This document shows, piece after piece, positions 9,389 to 17,761 of a DNA stretch of 46,408 nucleotides. The first letter of the stretch is position 1. Every line of letters begins with the position of its first letter. The position numbers were made by a program, and so were the translations under genes. This DNA comes from an uncultured Eubacterium sp. (lineage in GTDB: Bacteria > Bacillota > Clostridia > Lachnospirales > Lachnospiraceae), in contig CANDMI010000025.1 in assembly GCA_947385775.1 (NCBI GenBank), forward strand, positions 1 to 46,408. The letters run 5' to 3'. The notes below the pieces were generated by a model. That model was not told where the DNA came from. It made no database searches and saw only the letters and a program-made list of their open reading frames with translations.

Positions 9389-10390
9389 CTAGTGCCTCCC
9401 AAGTATTTTTTTTGCAATATATAATGGAAAATGAATCATCTTACGGCACATACATTCTACTTTTCCTCCCCCTCGGATACTTTTTTGCGTCGCTTTGAGC
9501 GCATGCCCGTCTAAGATTATGTCTTCTGGCAAACGTAATTCTATACTTGAAGCGTCATTGCTATGCACTCCGCCAATCGGAGTTCCCATGGTATGAATTC
9601 CACTTCCATCAAAACCATCATTGGTTACAAAAGAATAACGCGGGTATAACGTAACTCCATCATTTTGAAACACAGTATAATGCCATCTAATCGCCCATGA
9701 ATCTATGTTCTTTTTCATTTGCTCTTTAAGCATCTTATAGTAATCGATGGAGTTATTATAATTAAATCTCGTTCTAATTCTTCTATTAGAAAGCATCTGC
9801 TCAAAGTCTGTTGGATTTTGATCAAAATGTTCCCATTTATCTTTCCATGTCGCCCACGCCCAAGAACACGTAATCGGAAGAAAATAATAGTTGGGGATGC
9901 TGTCATTATCCCATTTTTTATCTATGTATGAATACCCTGCGATAGAATATACAGACCTATATCCCTCATACTTCGTTAGTGCAACATTCATGTATTCTAA
10001 AAAACGCTCGCTTAATGCCAAGTCATCTTCCAACACAATAATTTTCCCCTTTTTGTTTATGACCGAAGTCACCCCATCAATTATATTCTCCGCAAGTCCA
10101 TAATTTTTCTCCCTTAATATAATATGAATATCCGCAAATCCGTCAATCGTATCAAGATATTCCCGCACCTTATCTACGTTTTCTCTACATTGATCATCTT
10201 TTTTTACATCTCCCGTAACCTTCGCACCATCTGAGAATATAAACAATTCTGTACTGTTTGCTTCATCATTCTTTTGTAAAGACTTTATTAACGCTTTTAC
10301 ATGTGACGGCCTATTATATACGAATATCGCGACTGGCGCATTGATTATATGTATGCAATTATTCATCCATCGTAAGCCTTTCCATTTCAT
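9389..10390 (-). CDS. Glycosyltransferase, GT-A fold
   Basis: A 333-aa frame with PVAIFVYNRPSHVKALIKSL near the start, FIFSDGAK and the metal-binding stretch IIVLEDDLALSERFLEYMN. This resembles the GNT-I/GT2-like family of putative sugar transferases in capsule loci. The true start may be the ninth codon (ATG at 10366), which has GGAAAGG about 10 nt upstream, whereas the first ATG has no clear ribosome site. The gene ends 1 bp before the asnB start. Donor and acceptor are unknown. Confidence 0.75.
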   Translation of the reverse strand: MKWKGLRWMNNCIHIINAPVAIFVYNRPSHVKALIKSLQKNDEANSTELFIFSDGAKVTGDVKKDDQCRENVDKVREYLDTIDGFADIHIILREKNYGLAENIIDGVTSVINKKGKIIVLEDDLALSERFLEYMNVALTKYEGYRSVYSIAGYSYIDKKWDNDSIPNYYFLPITCSWAWATWKDKWEHFDQNPTDFEQMLSNRRIRTRFNYNNSIDYYKMLKEQMKKNIDSWAIRWHYTVFQNDGVTLYPRYSFVTNDGFDGSGIHTMGTPIGGVHSNDASSIELRLPEDIILDGHALKATQKSIRGGGKVECMCRKMIHFPLYIAKKILGRH

Positions 10391-10393
10391 CTT

Positions 10394-11086
10394 TTATAAA
10401 CGTTCCCAGTTTGATACCCCCCCAATATTAGGATGAATCCCATCATCTGCATAAGAATGAATTGTTTTAGTTGTTATACCGCTATATTCATATGTATCAA
10501 TTAAATAACAATCTTCTTTTTTTGCAATAATGCGAATACAATCATTATATTCATCCAAGGATATCCCTTTACTATTTTCCATAGTGTCACTTACACCTAA
10601 ATCTTCATCATAAACGCTATCCCTCGCAGGAATTGTTGAAATAAAAATAGGTTTTCCTGTCCATTTCTTTTTTACATATTTGATGAGAAGATTCAGCGCT
10701 CCGTAAAACGTATTGCCACTGTCATCTGTCACCTCTCCTAAATTTACCGCATAAGAATAATCATTTGTTCCAGCCAATATAAAAATAAAATCTGGATTCC
10801 CTTGTATCTTTACTACATCCGAAAATAATGCCGCTGTAGAAGCCTCACATCGCGCTACCGTTGATCCTGAAATCCCTTCATTTTGGCATATAATACGATA
10901 ATCATTCTCTAAAACATTAATAAAACTATTTTGTTCCGTTATACTATCTCCTATAAATATCCCGTACTTCTCATTCCATCTATCCATGTCCAATTCTTCT
11001 TGTGAAAAAGCTTGCCTGCAAAATATGAAAGAAACAAACATTGCTAAAATAAATATAATTCCTATACATAGCCTTTTCTTTTTCAT
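10394..11086 (-). CDS. Membrane-anchored SGNH/GDSL hydrolase
   Basis: Extracytoplasmic esterase-like protein of 230 aa. Residues 3-27 form a signal anchor or signal peptide (IIFILAMFVSFIF). The SGNH blocks are in order: FIGDSITEQ (catalytic Ser48), NEGISGST, LAGTND, and DGIHPN with the Asp-His pair near the C-terminus. Such enzymes remove or transfer acyl groups on glycans; with an acetyltransferase gene nearby, removal or trimming of O-acetyl groups on the exported polymer is plausible. The protein stops soon after the DGIHP block, within the normal range but short. A 7-G run (10427-10433) lies close to the stop. Confidence 0.8.
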   Translation of the reverse strand: MKKKRLCIGIIFILAMFVSFIFCRQAFSQEELDMDRWNEKYGIFIGDSITEQNSFINVLENDYRIICQNEGISGSTVARCEASTAALFSDVVKIQGNPDFIFILAGTNDYSYAVNLGEVTDDSGNTFYGALNLLIKYVKKKWTGKPIFISTIPARDSVYDEDLGVSDTMENSKGISLDEYNDCIRIIAKKEDCYLIDTYEYSGITTKTIHSYADDGIHPNIGGVSNWERL

Positions 11087-11090
11087 TTAT

Positions 11091-11882
11091 TTATATTCCT
11101 ATTTTAGATATATCCACGCCAGTTACCTCTTTATAATCTGAAATCAATAATGACGGATATCTCATTATTTTATCAATAATAGACGGATATTTTCCGATTA
11201 AATTCAACATCTGCTGATTCAATTGTTTGTCTGTAAATATATGTAAGGCTCCACAACTATAATATCTTTTCTCAATCCTCTCTGCCAATCGCTTTAATGA
11301 CTCTTTTGTATATATTGACACATGCTGCCCATGATCCGTACAATAATACCACCATTCCGATACTTTTTTCGCTTCATAAAATGTATTTAATTCTGTCGTA
11401 AATACAAAGGTCTTACCCATTCGAAATATCTCAAAAAACAATGACACCGGATCGTATTCATGTTCTATCATTTCATATCCTGTTATAACATCATAATTTT
11501 GCTTATTTCTTCCTTGTCCCTTTGCAAATAAATTTTTACAATATTTATCATACCATTCAAAATCAAATCCCTTGTCGCGCATCATACGGACATATATACC
11601 ATATCCACCTCCCCAGTCCAAAAAGTCCTTAGCATCTCTAAAACAAAATTTGAACAATGCCGATGATAAGGTTGTAATGTTGATATTCCTCTGCAATATA
11701 CCAATGTCACTATTTGCTATTGCTGACGAATAAGCCTCGTCTAGCCAATATGGTTTCTCAGTATGAATAAAGCCACACTTTTCACAACGGTAATATGTAA
11801 TATCATATTTGTTCATTATCCTAGCTTTATCAAAAATTTTAATTTGTCCATTACATATAGCGCAATTTGTTTCTAAATTCAT
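11091..11882 (-). CDS. Class I SAM methyltransferase with N-terminal zinc-type Cys4 motif
   Basis: 263 aa. An N-terminal Cys4 cluster (C7, C10, C33, C36) precedes the methyltransferase core with FLDWGGGYGIYVR as SAM loop and YDVITGYEMIEHEYDP as the later strand. This arrangement resembles sugar C-methyltransferases and related Methyltransf_23 proteins. A Cys4 head plus class I core points to a sugar nucleotide or sugar chain as substrate, which is inference. The gene is 3 bp from its upstream neighbour and 4 bp from the downstream one, so it is tightly embedded in the operon. Confidence 0.75.
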   Translation of the reverse strand: MNLETNCAICNGQIKIFDKARIMNKYDITYYRCEKCGFIHTEKPYWLDEAYSSAIANSDIGILQRNINITTLSSALFKFCFRDAKDFLDWGGGYGIYVRMMRDKGFDFEWYDKYCKNLFAKGQGRNKQNYDVITGYEMIEHEYDPVSLFFEIFRMGKTFVFTTELNTFYEAKKVSEWWYYCTDHGQHVSIYTKESLKRLAERIEKRYYSCGALHIFTDKQLNQQMLNLIGKYPSIIDKIMRYPSLLISDYKEVTGVDISKIGI

Positions 11883-11885
11883 TTC

Positions 11886-12515
11886 CTAACTCTCTTTCGC
11901 CGGCGTTATTCGCTTGATAACTCTAGCTGGATTACCAGCAACAACCATCCAAGGTTCCACATCGCTTACAACAACGCTTCCCGCGCCTACGACAGCTCCT
12001 TCACCTATTGTCACACCTTTTAAAATTATACACTGTGCTCCTATCCATGCTTTATCGCATATATGGATAGGTTCTGTTTGCACGACTTCCCAATTCTTTT
12101 TATCATTTTGCTTTCTTCCATGCCTTAGATTTTCATAACTCTTTGGTATGTCATTTTTTCTATCCTCCCAATATATTGAATGTGAATTATGGTCATATAT
12201 CAGACATCCCCATGCGATTATAACATCATCGCCAATCGTAATCTCACTCCTGGAAATTAGCATCCCCCCACCTATATATGTTCTGTCACCAATTTTTATA
12301 TGTCCTAAATTTGTTTCAAAAATATAATTTCCATATAGAATATCATCCTCGCCAGTCTCTAAATATATATGCCCAAGCTCCGGCGTTGCAATATCTACAT
12401 TAAATCCATCTCCGTAAATCAAACTATCTGAAAGCTTTATATATGAAGATAAGCTCTCTAGACGCTTCCTTGTTTGCCATCTCCTATATATTGCAGTAAG
12501 ATTTCCTAATCTCAT
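11886..12515 (-). CDS. Left-handed beta-helix O-acetyltransferase
   Basis: Hexapeptide-repeat acetyltransferase of 209 aa, of the WbbJ/maltose-galactoside acetyltransferase type. Imperfect hexad repeats run through IKIGDRTYIGGGM, ITIGDDVIIAWGC and, after a ~35-residue extended loop, IGAQCIILKGVTIGEGAVVGAGSVV. It ends with VVAGNPARVIKRI, the family's usual terminus. The likely catalytic His lies in YDHNSHSIYW. It should acetylate a hydroxyl of the repeat unit using acetyl-CoA. It stands 3 bp from the methyltransferase and 13 bp from the epimerase gene. Confidence 0.85.
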   Translation of the reverse strand: MRLGNLTAIYRRWQTRKRLESLSSYIKLSDSLIYGDGFNVDIATPELGHIYLETGEDDILYGNYIFETNLGHIKIGDRTYIGGGMLISRSEITIGDDVIIAWGCLIYDHNSHSIYWEDRKNDIPKSYENLRHGRKQNDKKNWEVVQTEPIHICDKAWIGAQCIILKGVTIGEGAVVGAGSVVVSDVEPWMVVAGNPARVIKRITPAKES

Positions 12516-12528
12516 GCATCTCTCCCTT

Positions 12529-13440
12529 TTATCTGACGCTATAATTTTCTACCCACTTTACATATTCCTCTATCCCATCCATCATTTTTACAGACTGCTT
12601 ATAACCAAGGGCCAAAAGCTTGCTGATCTCAGCTTTCCAGTTAATTGGATCTTCCCTACGAACGACCCCATTAAAACAAATAACATCATCAGACGCACCG
12701 ATTACATCCGCAAAATACTTTGTTACTTTTCGAATGGTCATCTCATTTCCATTCGCAACATTAAATACCTGTTCCTCACTTTCCGACGTTACCAATAAAT
12801 ATACCGCCTGCGCCACATCTCGTATATGAATATAATCTCTGCTTTCATTTCCCGTGCCAAGCATTGATAAACATCCATTCTTTTTGTACTTATGATACAT
12901 GTCCCAGAATATTTGCTTTTTTAATCCCGCTCCATACGCCGAAAAAATCCTAGCAATCTTGATGTCCATACCATAGTTCGATGAAAAATATTTACATATT
13001 TCCTCACACATTACTTTATGCAACGCATATGGAGACATAGGATTCCATGGCATGTCCTCTGTAATCGGCAATGACTTAGGGTTACCATATACACTGGCGC
13101 TAGAAAGAAATAGAAACCGCATATCTTCCTTTCCAACTTGGTATACCGCAAATAATATATTATGCATAATCGTAACATTCGCTTCATAATCCAAGCGTGG
13201 ATTCTCTATTGATCTTCCAACATCTGCGCTTCCAGCACAATGAATGATAATATCTGGCCGGCACTTCCCAAGCGCATATATTACCGCCTGTTCATCTACC
13301 ATATCAATTACTTCAAGCGGATATTTACAGTCAGAATATGTCCTATCCCACCCGATCACTTCATAACCCTTAGATAAAAAACACAAAGCTATATTACTGC
13401 CAATAAAGCCTGTCGCCCCAGTAACCAATACTTTTTTCAT
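12529..13440 (-). CDS. NAD-dependent epimerase/dehydratase (extended SDR)
   Basis: 303-aa extended SDR acting on a nucleotide sugar. The NAD site VTGATGFIGSN is at residues 6-16, the catalytic Ser region SSASVYGNP and the Tyr-Lys pair YALHK follow, and RDYIHIRDVAQAV is the typical sugar-binding segment. Closest in appearance to UDP-glucose 4-epimerase-like or GDP-6-deoxy-lyxo-hexulose reductase (RMD)-like proteins, but I cannot fix the reaction. If it uses GDP-4-keto-6-deoxymannose from gmd it would give GDP-rhamnose as a second product; this is speculative. Confidence 0.8.
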   Translation of the reverse strand: MKKVLVTGATGFIGSNIALCFLSKGYEVIGWDRTYSDCKYPLEVIDMVDEQAVIYALGKCRPDIIIHCAGSADVGRSIENPRLDYEANVTIMHNILFAVYQVGKEDMRFLFLSSASVYGNPKSLPITEDMPWNPMSPYALHKVMCEEICKYFSSNYGMDIKIARIFSAYGAGLKKQIFWDMYHKYKKNGCLSMLGTGNESRDYIHIRDVAQAVYLLVTSESEEQVFNVANGNEMTIRKVTKYFADVIGASDDVICFNGVVRREDPINWKAEISKLLALGYKQSVKMMDGIEEYVKWVENYSVR

Positions 13441-13458
13441 TACTCCTCACTTCTTTGC

Positions 13459-14619
13459 CTACAAGCTCATGAACAAATCTTCGAGTTCTTTTGAGTACTC
13501 CTTTGCCCGTCGATACATATCCTCAATCCCTTTATTTAGATCATCATCATGTTTTTTTGAGAATTCTTCTATAATCAATTGAGCCAGTTTCTTTGAATCA
13601 TATGGATCAAAAAAAATACTTTTATCATGTTTCTGCTCGCGATGAACAGGTATGTCAGAAAGCAAAACCGTCTTATCCAATACCTTTGCATCCTCCAAAA
13701 CCGTCCCCCATCCCTCAAACAACGATGGTTGAATAACAAACGCTGCATTCTTCATAATTGCCAGTTGCTCTTTCCTATCTATCAACCCTAATAACCTAAT
13801 ATGTGACGCTACCTTGGGGTGATCTGCCATTTCTTTTAATGATTGAATATATGCTGGATTCCTATAATCCTCCATGAGTCCTGTCATAACAATAATAAAA
13901 TCCTCGTTTTCACTAACCTCTACAATGTTTTTAACCGCTTCAAATGCCACCATATGATTCTTATGCTGCCAAAACTGATTCATAATACAAGCAAACTTTT
14001 CTTGCTCTATATCATATTTTTTTAATACCATTGTCTCATATTCAAGTGTTAATTCTGAAATAATGTCACTTATATATGATACAAAATGTACGACATGAAT
14101 ATTCGAATTGACAGGAGAATAAAACTTTCTAAAATCAGAAATGCATGTTTCACTAGATAATACAAGCGGCTGATTGGATTTTGCAGTTCTTTCATTTCTT
14201 TTTTTTCGAAACTCTAATTCTTCTGCTGTAAATAATTCTGGGTAATAGCTATCCTGGAAATCTGGAATCCATTGAATGGATTTTAATCCAAGTATTTTCA
14301 CATCTTTTTCATGCGGATATCGATAACGGATATGATACCTAATCATATTAAAAAATTTCGATACCTTTAAAAATTTTCTTTCTTTCAATACAATCACATG
14401 TATCCTGCTATCAATGTCACAATAATAATTTTTACAATCTGTATTTGTCATGATAAATACATTATATTTTTTTATCACATCATTATTTTGAACAAGTTGC
14501 AGCGCCATGCTCTTGATATAATAAATCCCCCCTATCCAATTCTCTTTATATAATGCATATAATACTATTCCCTTTTTCAAACCTGCTTTTCTTCCTCTCC
14601 ATATAACAGCCTGTAACAT
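13459..14619 (-). CDS. GT4-like glycosyltransferase (GT-B fold)
   Basis: 386-aa retaining transferase. The C-terminal Rossmann half contains NQFWQHKNHMVAFEAVKNI and the nucleotide-sugar signature FEGWGTVLEDAKVLDKTVLL, followed by SDIPVHRE, as in GT4 capsule transferases. The first ATG (14619) has no clear ribosome site. A TTG at 14580 behind AGAGGAAG is an alternative start and would begin the protein at KKGIVLYALYK, closer to related proteins. It transfers one sugar of the repeat; linkage unknown. Confidence 0.82.
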   Translation of the reverse strand: MLQAVIWRGRKAGLKKGIVLYALYKENWIGGIYYIKSMALQLVQNNDVIKKYNVFIMTNTDCKNYYCDIDSRIHVIVLKERKFLKVSKFFNMIRYHIRYRYPHEKDVKILGLKSIQWIPDFQDSYYPELFTAEELEFRKKRNERTAKSNQPLVLSSETCISDFRKFYSPVNSNIHVVHFVSYISDIISELTLEYETMVLKKYDIEQEKFACIMNQFWQHKNHMVAFEAVKNIVEVSENEDFIIVMTGLMEDYRNPAYIQSLKEMADHPKVASHIRLLGLIDRKEQLAIMKNAAFVIQPSLFEGWGTVLEDAKVLDKTVLLSDIPVHREQKHDKSIFFDPYDSKKLAQLIIEEFSKKHDDDLNKGIEDMYRRAKEYSKELEDLFMSL

Positions 14620-14634
14620 TTATAAAATCATATA

Positions 14635-15423
14635 TCACATCCACACTTTTTTCGGTTTAGAACGAAGAAATGCGTATGTAACTTTTGACAATAGACACTT
14701 CAATTTCTCAATCAAAAATGCCTTCCTCGAAATAATTCCCAAGTCATAGCGGATTTTATTTGATTCCAAGCGTCCGGTATATGACTCACTCATCCCTCCC
14801 GATGAAAAATTTACTAATATTTCATAAACAGGAATAAAAGTTACCTCTCCAGACAGATACATTTTTAATGTCAATTCATAATCTGCTGCGGATTTATAGC
14901 CGATATTAAATAATCCATAATTATCAAAGCACTTTCGACTGACAAAACACGCTTGATGACATATCATATTTTGTGGAAGAAATTGATGATTATAAAAAAC
15001 ACAGTTTTCTTCCATTCCATTTGTTATAGTTCTTTGTCCCCCATACAATACTATATTAGATGCACCATCTGACAACTTTAAATCTTTGCTTCGATATACA
15101 TTGTTTATAATCTCTAACGCATCTGGCTCAAACCAGTCATCTGAATTAAGGAAACACAAAAACATACCATGCGATAACTTTATCCCCTTATTCATCGCAT
15201 CGTATATACCTGTATCTGCTTCACTAATATATAAAACTTCATTATCAAACAACGATAAGTTGTTTTTTATAATATTACATGTTGAATCTGTTGATCTTCC
15301 ATCAATAATTATATATTCATAATCGCTAAAAGACTGCTTTGCAACACTCTCCATCGTTTGAAGTATTGTTGTTTCAGAGTTGTAACAAACCGTTATAATC
15401 GAAAACAATGGCGCTTTATTCAT
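14635..15423 (-). CDS. GT2 glycosyltransferase (WcaA-like)
   Basis: 262-aa inverting transferase of family GT2. The start FSIITVCYNSETTILQTMES is typical, followed by YIIIDGRSTDST, EADTGIYDAMNKGI and the metal-binding LNSDDWFEPDAL. The tail (YAFLRSKPKKVW) is basic and probably peripheral to the membrane. It resembles the C-terminal half of the fusion protein at 21619, sharing the ISE.D.G.YDA.NKG block, so the two may be related by duplication or belong to the same subfamily. Confidence 0.85.
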   Translation of the reverse strand: MNKAPLFSIITVCYNSETTILQTMESVAKQSFSDYEYIIIDGRSTDSTCNIIKNNLSLFDNEVLYISEADTGIYDAMNKGIKLSHGMFLCFLNSDDWFEPDALEIINNVYRSKDLKLSDGASNIVLYGGQRTITNGMEENCVFYNHQFLPQNMICHQACFVSRKCFDNYGLFNIGYKSAADYELTLKMYLSGEVTFIPVYEILVNFSSGGMSESYTGRLESNKIRYDLGIISRKAFLIEKLKCLLSKVTYAFLRSKPKKVWM

Positions 15424-15475
15424 AAAATGCTCCCTAATTAACTCTTTTGCTCTCTTACACTTGACTGTAGATTTT

Positions 15476-16714
15476 TTATCTACTGGAACTATATTTTAAA
15501 GCCGTCACTGATAATGAAAATCTAAGGCGTATCGACTGTATCGCATAGAAAAAACACATAAACATAACCATGTATACATTTGAAAAATTAGTTGGCCTTG
15601 CAAAAAAAATTAAAGTATACAAAAACATGGCATTAAAATTACTGCCATTCCTCTTTAAGTTATCTCTTAAATTTTTCTCAAAAAAACCCTGCACAAGCCC
15701 TGTTCGAGCAAATGATAATACAACGCCTGTCAGTCCAAAATCCGCAAATGGAACAACAAATTCTGATAAAGATGGAGTATTGCCCGCCTGTATCGATTCC
15801 GTATCAAAAAAAATATTCACAAGACGAATCGCCCCATATACAAAAGGTTTATTGGGATATATCTGACGTGGAATAAGCTTCCAAATAAATTCTTCCCACG
15901 ATAACTGCCCGGTCATATATTTCCAGTCACTATGCAGTACATAATCCAAAAACCGAATAAACTGTTTATAATAATCTGAATATTGCAATAATGACATCCC
16001 ACTCTGATGTCTTAATAATAAAACGACTGTCAGTAATCCGAAAACGCCAAATACCAGTAATTTTCCGAATCGTATTCGTTTAAAAAAAATATCATAATTA
16101 ACAAGAAATAAAATAGCAAGTGATAGCATCATCCCTTTTGACCCAGAAAAATAAGATGCTATCATAATTACAATGTACGAATATAGTACTTTTTTATTTT
16201 TATGCAAATCCGCAATACACAATATTAAAATGGCTGATACAATCATAAACAATTCAAACAAAATATACCATATCCCATTTCCTGCCCGTCCAGAAAGATA
16301 TGATTCTCTGTTATGAAATATCCACATATACAATCCTACGCCACGCGCTGCCAAAATATAAAACGCCACGACCATTGCTACAAGCGAAAATGCCAGATAT
16401 ACGCCATAATTTGCTGCACTTTTTTTTTGAACTGGCAACCTCAATCCAGCTATTTTGACTTTTCTTCCTATTAAATAACCTACATATGAACTTACCACCC
16501 CTAAAAATAATACCTGTATAAAAAGATATAAAGCATCTGTCTGTTTTTCATATACTGTAACCGTCAAAAGGAAAGGAATATATTTAATTAACAGAAATGT
16601 TGCAAATCCAACTGTATCCCCATTAAAATAACTGTCATTCAACTTTGATATGTGTAAATATATAAATACTCTAATCAGTAATATAAATAACAGCAAACTG
16701 ATAGCCATTATCAT
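15476..16714 (-). CDS. wzy: Wzy-like polysaccharide polymerase
   Basis: 412-aa polytopic membrane protein with about 10 to 12 hydrophobic segments and a larger hydrophilic loop between residues ~255 and ~310 (IRFLDYVLHSDWKYMTG, LIPRQIYPNKP). This is the layout of O-antigen and capsule polymerases, which lack strong sequence motifs. YFSGSKGMMLS and PRQIYPNKP recur in oligosaccharide repeat-unit polymerases. The presence of Wzx and a priming transferase in the same operon supports the call. It should join lipid-linked repeats on the outer face of the membrane. Confidence 0.78.
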   Translation of the reverse strand: MIMAISLLLFILLIRVFIYLHISKLNDSYFNGDTVGFATFLLIKYIPFLLTVTVYEKQTDALYLFIQVLFLGVVSSYVGYLIGRKVKIAGLRLPVQKKSAANYGVYLAFSLVAMVVAFYILAARGVGLYMWIFHNRESYLSGRAGNGIWYILFELFMIVSAILILCIADLHKNKKVLYSYIVIMIASYFSGSKGMMLSLAILFLVNYDIFFKRIRFGKLLVFGVFGLLTVVLLLRHQSGMSLLQYSDYYKQFIRFLDYVLHSDWKYMTGQLSWEEFIWKLIPRQIYPNKPFVYGAIRLVNIFFDTESIQAGNTPSLSEFVVPFADFGLTGVVLSFARTGLVQGFFEKNLRDNLKRNGSNFNAMFLYTLIFFARPTNFSNVYMVMFMCFFYAIQSIRLRFSLSVTALKYSSSR

Positions 16715-16730
16715 TTAAAATCCCCCAAAA

Positions 16731-16817
16731 TCATATCAGCTTATTTATGAAATCCGCCAATTCTTTTGCAATATCCTCCATATAAAACGCTCTCATCGTA
16801 ACGCACAAAATATACAT
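16731..16817 (-). pseudogene. Possible C-terminal relic of a lost gene
   Basis: Between the wzy start and the GT gene at 16827 a 28-codon frame is bounded by an in-frame TAG upstream. Its last part, MRAFYMEDIAKELADFINKL, has the amphipathic look of a real protein C-terminus, and the gap of 112 bp is long for this tightly packed operon. I read it as leftover from a replaced gene. Nothing shows which gene it was. It could also be a chance open frame. Confidence 0.3.
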
Positions 16818-16826
16818 CTAATCATT

Positions 16827-17708
16827 TCATATAGGCAGCCGCTTTTTCAATATATTCTTATATAATTTTAGCATCGTGCTTTGTTTTATTTTTGCCTTGA
16901 ACAATAACTCCAAAATATTGATCTGCCGATAGCCCACAAGCATATCTGATGCAATATACAAACTTCCATACACGGACACTTGTTCATTGAATGGCACATG
17001 TTCACTAATGTATTGATAATATCTGCTTCTCTTGTTTTTTCTTGTTCCGTATCTGCTATTCACAGCATAGTTAAATTTATAAATCCCTATCCCACCAAAA
17101 GCTGATATACATGGCACATACTTTAATTTTTTCAAAGAAGCATTTATCAAATCATTATTTATTCTTATCTCGCCATAATTTAACTCATTATATTTTGAAT
17201 GAAATGGAACAAAAGCATAATTATCATAATACTTACCCCAAATAACCTTATTAAACAGCAGGCCATAAAAACGGCCATTTGCAAAAATTCCGGCCCAATC
17301 ATCTGGCGCATGTATAATCGCACTTCTTACCTTATCCGCCGAAATGATCGCAAGGTCAATATCTACAACAATCAGATAGTCAAATTTTCTGGCTTTCTCT
17401 TTAAAATATGCTATATACATATTTCTAAGCTCTGCCATCCGGTATATACGATTTCGGCCGCTTCCTTCCCTTTCATCCGATTCATATTTTACATTTTCAT
17501 CCAGTATTGTGACATTCTCACTTCTTGTTTCCCATTTGTTTAAAAGCGACCTTGTACCATCTATACTATCATTTTCAATAACAAGTATCTCTGATTCATT
17601 AAAATAGCTTGCCAGTTTATTGATTTCTTTGATGTTCGATTTAAGTGTATTTTCACAGTCTCTCGCAAGTATGGCAATTGCTGCTTTTTTAGTTTTGATT
17701 TTTTCCAT
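16827..17708 (-). CDS. Glycosyltransferase resembling the CAP59/GT69 group
   Basis: 293 aa. The opening (IAILARDCENTLKSNIKEI, then EILVIENDSIDGTRSLLNKW) resembles the fungal capsule-associated CAP59 / alpha-1,3-mannosyltransferase group more than ordinary GT2. The metal-binding motif is VVDIDLAI, and RMAELRNMYI is also typical of that group. Mannosyl or fucosyl transfer would fit the GDP-sugar supply but is inference. The gene starts inside the remnant of an epimerase frame that follows gmhB, marking a recombination junction; GGAAAGGG serves as its ribosome site. Confidence 0.7.
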   Translation of the reverse strand: MEKIKTKKAAIAILARDCENTLKSNIKEINKLASYFNESEILVIENDSIDGTRSLLNKWETRSENVTILDENVKYESDEREGSGRNRIYRMAELRNMYIAYFKEKARKFDYLIVVDIDLAIISADKVRSAIIHAPDDWAGIFANGRFYGLLFNKVIWGKYYDNYAFVPFHSKYNELNYGEIRINNDLINASLKKLKYVPCISAFGGIGIYKFNYAVNSRYGTRKNKRSRYYQYISEHVPFNEQVSVYGSLYIASDMLVGYRQINILELLFKAKIKQSTMLKLYKNILKKRLPI

Positions 17709-17725
17709 AAAATATGATTTCCCTT

Positions 17726-17761
17726 TCCTATAAAGCCTGCCCCTCCTGTGACTACAACCAT
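17726..17761 (-). pseudogene. N-terminal stub of an NAD-dependent epimerase (hldD-like)
   Basis: A frame starting at ATG 17761, overlapping the gmhB stop (ATGGTTGTAG), encodes MVVVTGGAGFIG, the canonical opening of HldD and related sugar-nucleotide epimerases. Resemblance ends after about 12 codons and the frame continues as the antisense-free out-of-frame reading of the next glycosyltransferase gene. The overlap with gmhB is the arrangement expected for a translationally coupled gmhB-epimerase pair. I conclude that the rest of the epimerase was replaced. Confidence 0.65.

Noticed and set aside
17561-17761. 66-codon frame starting with MVVVTGGAGFIG as a real gene
   Set aside because: Only the first ~12 codons look like an epimerase; the rest is an alternative frame of the glycosyltransferase gene.
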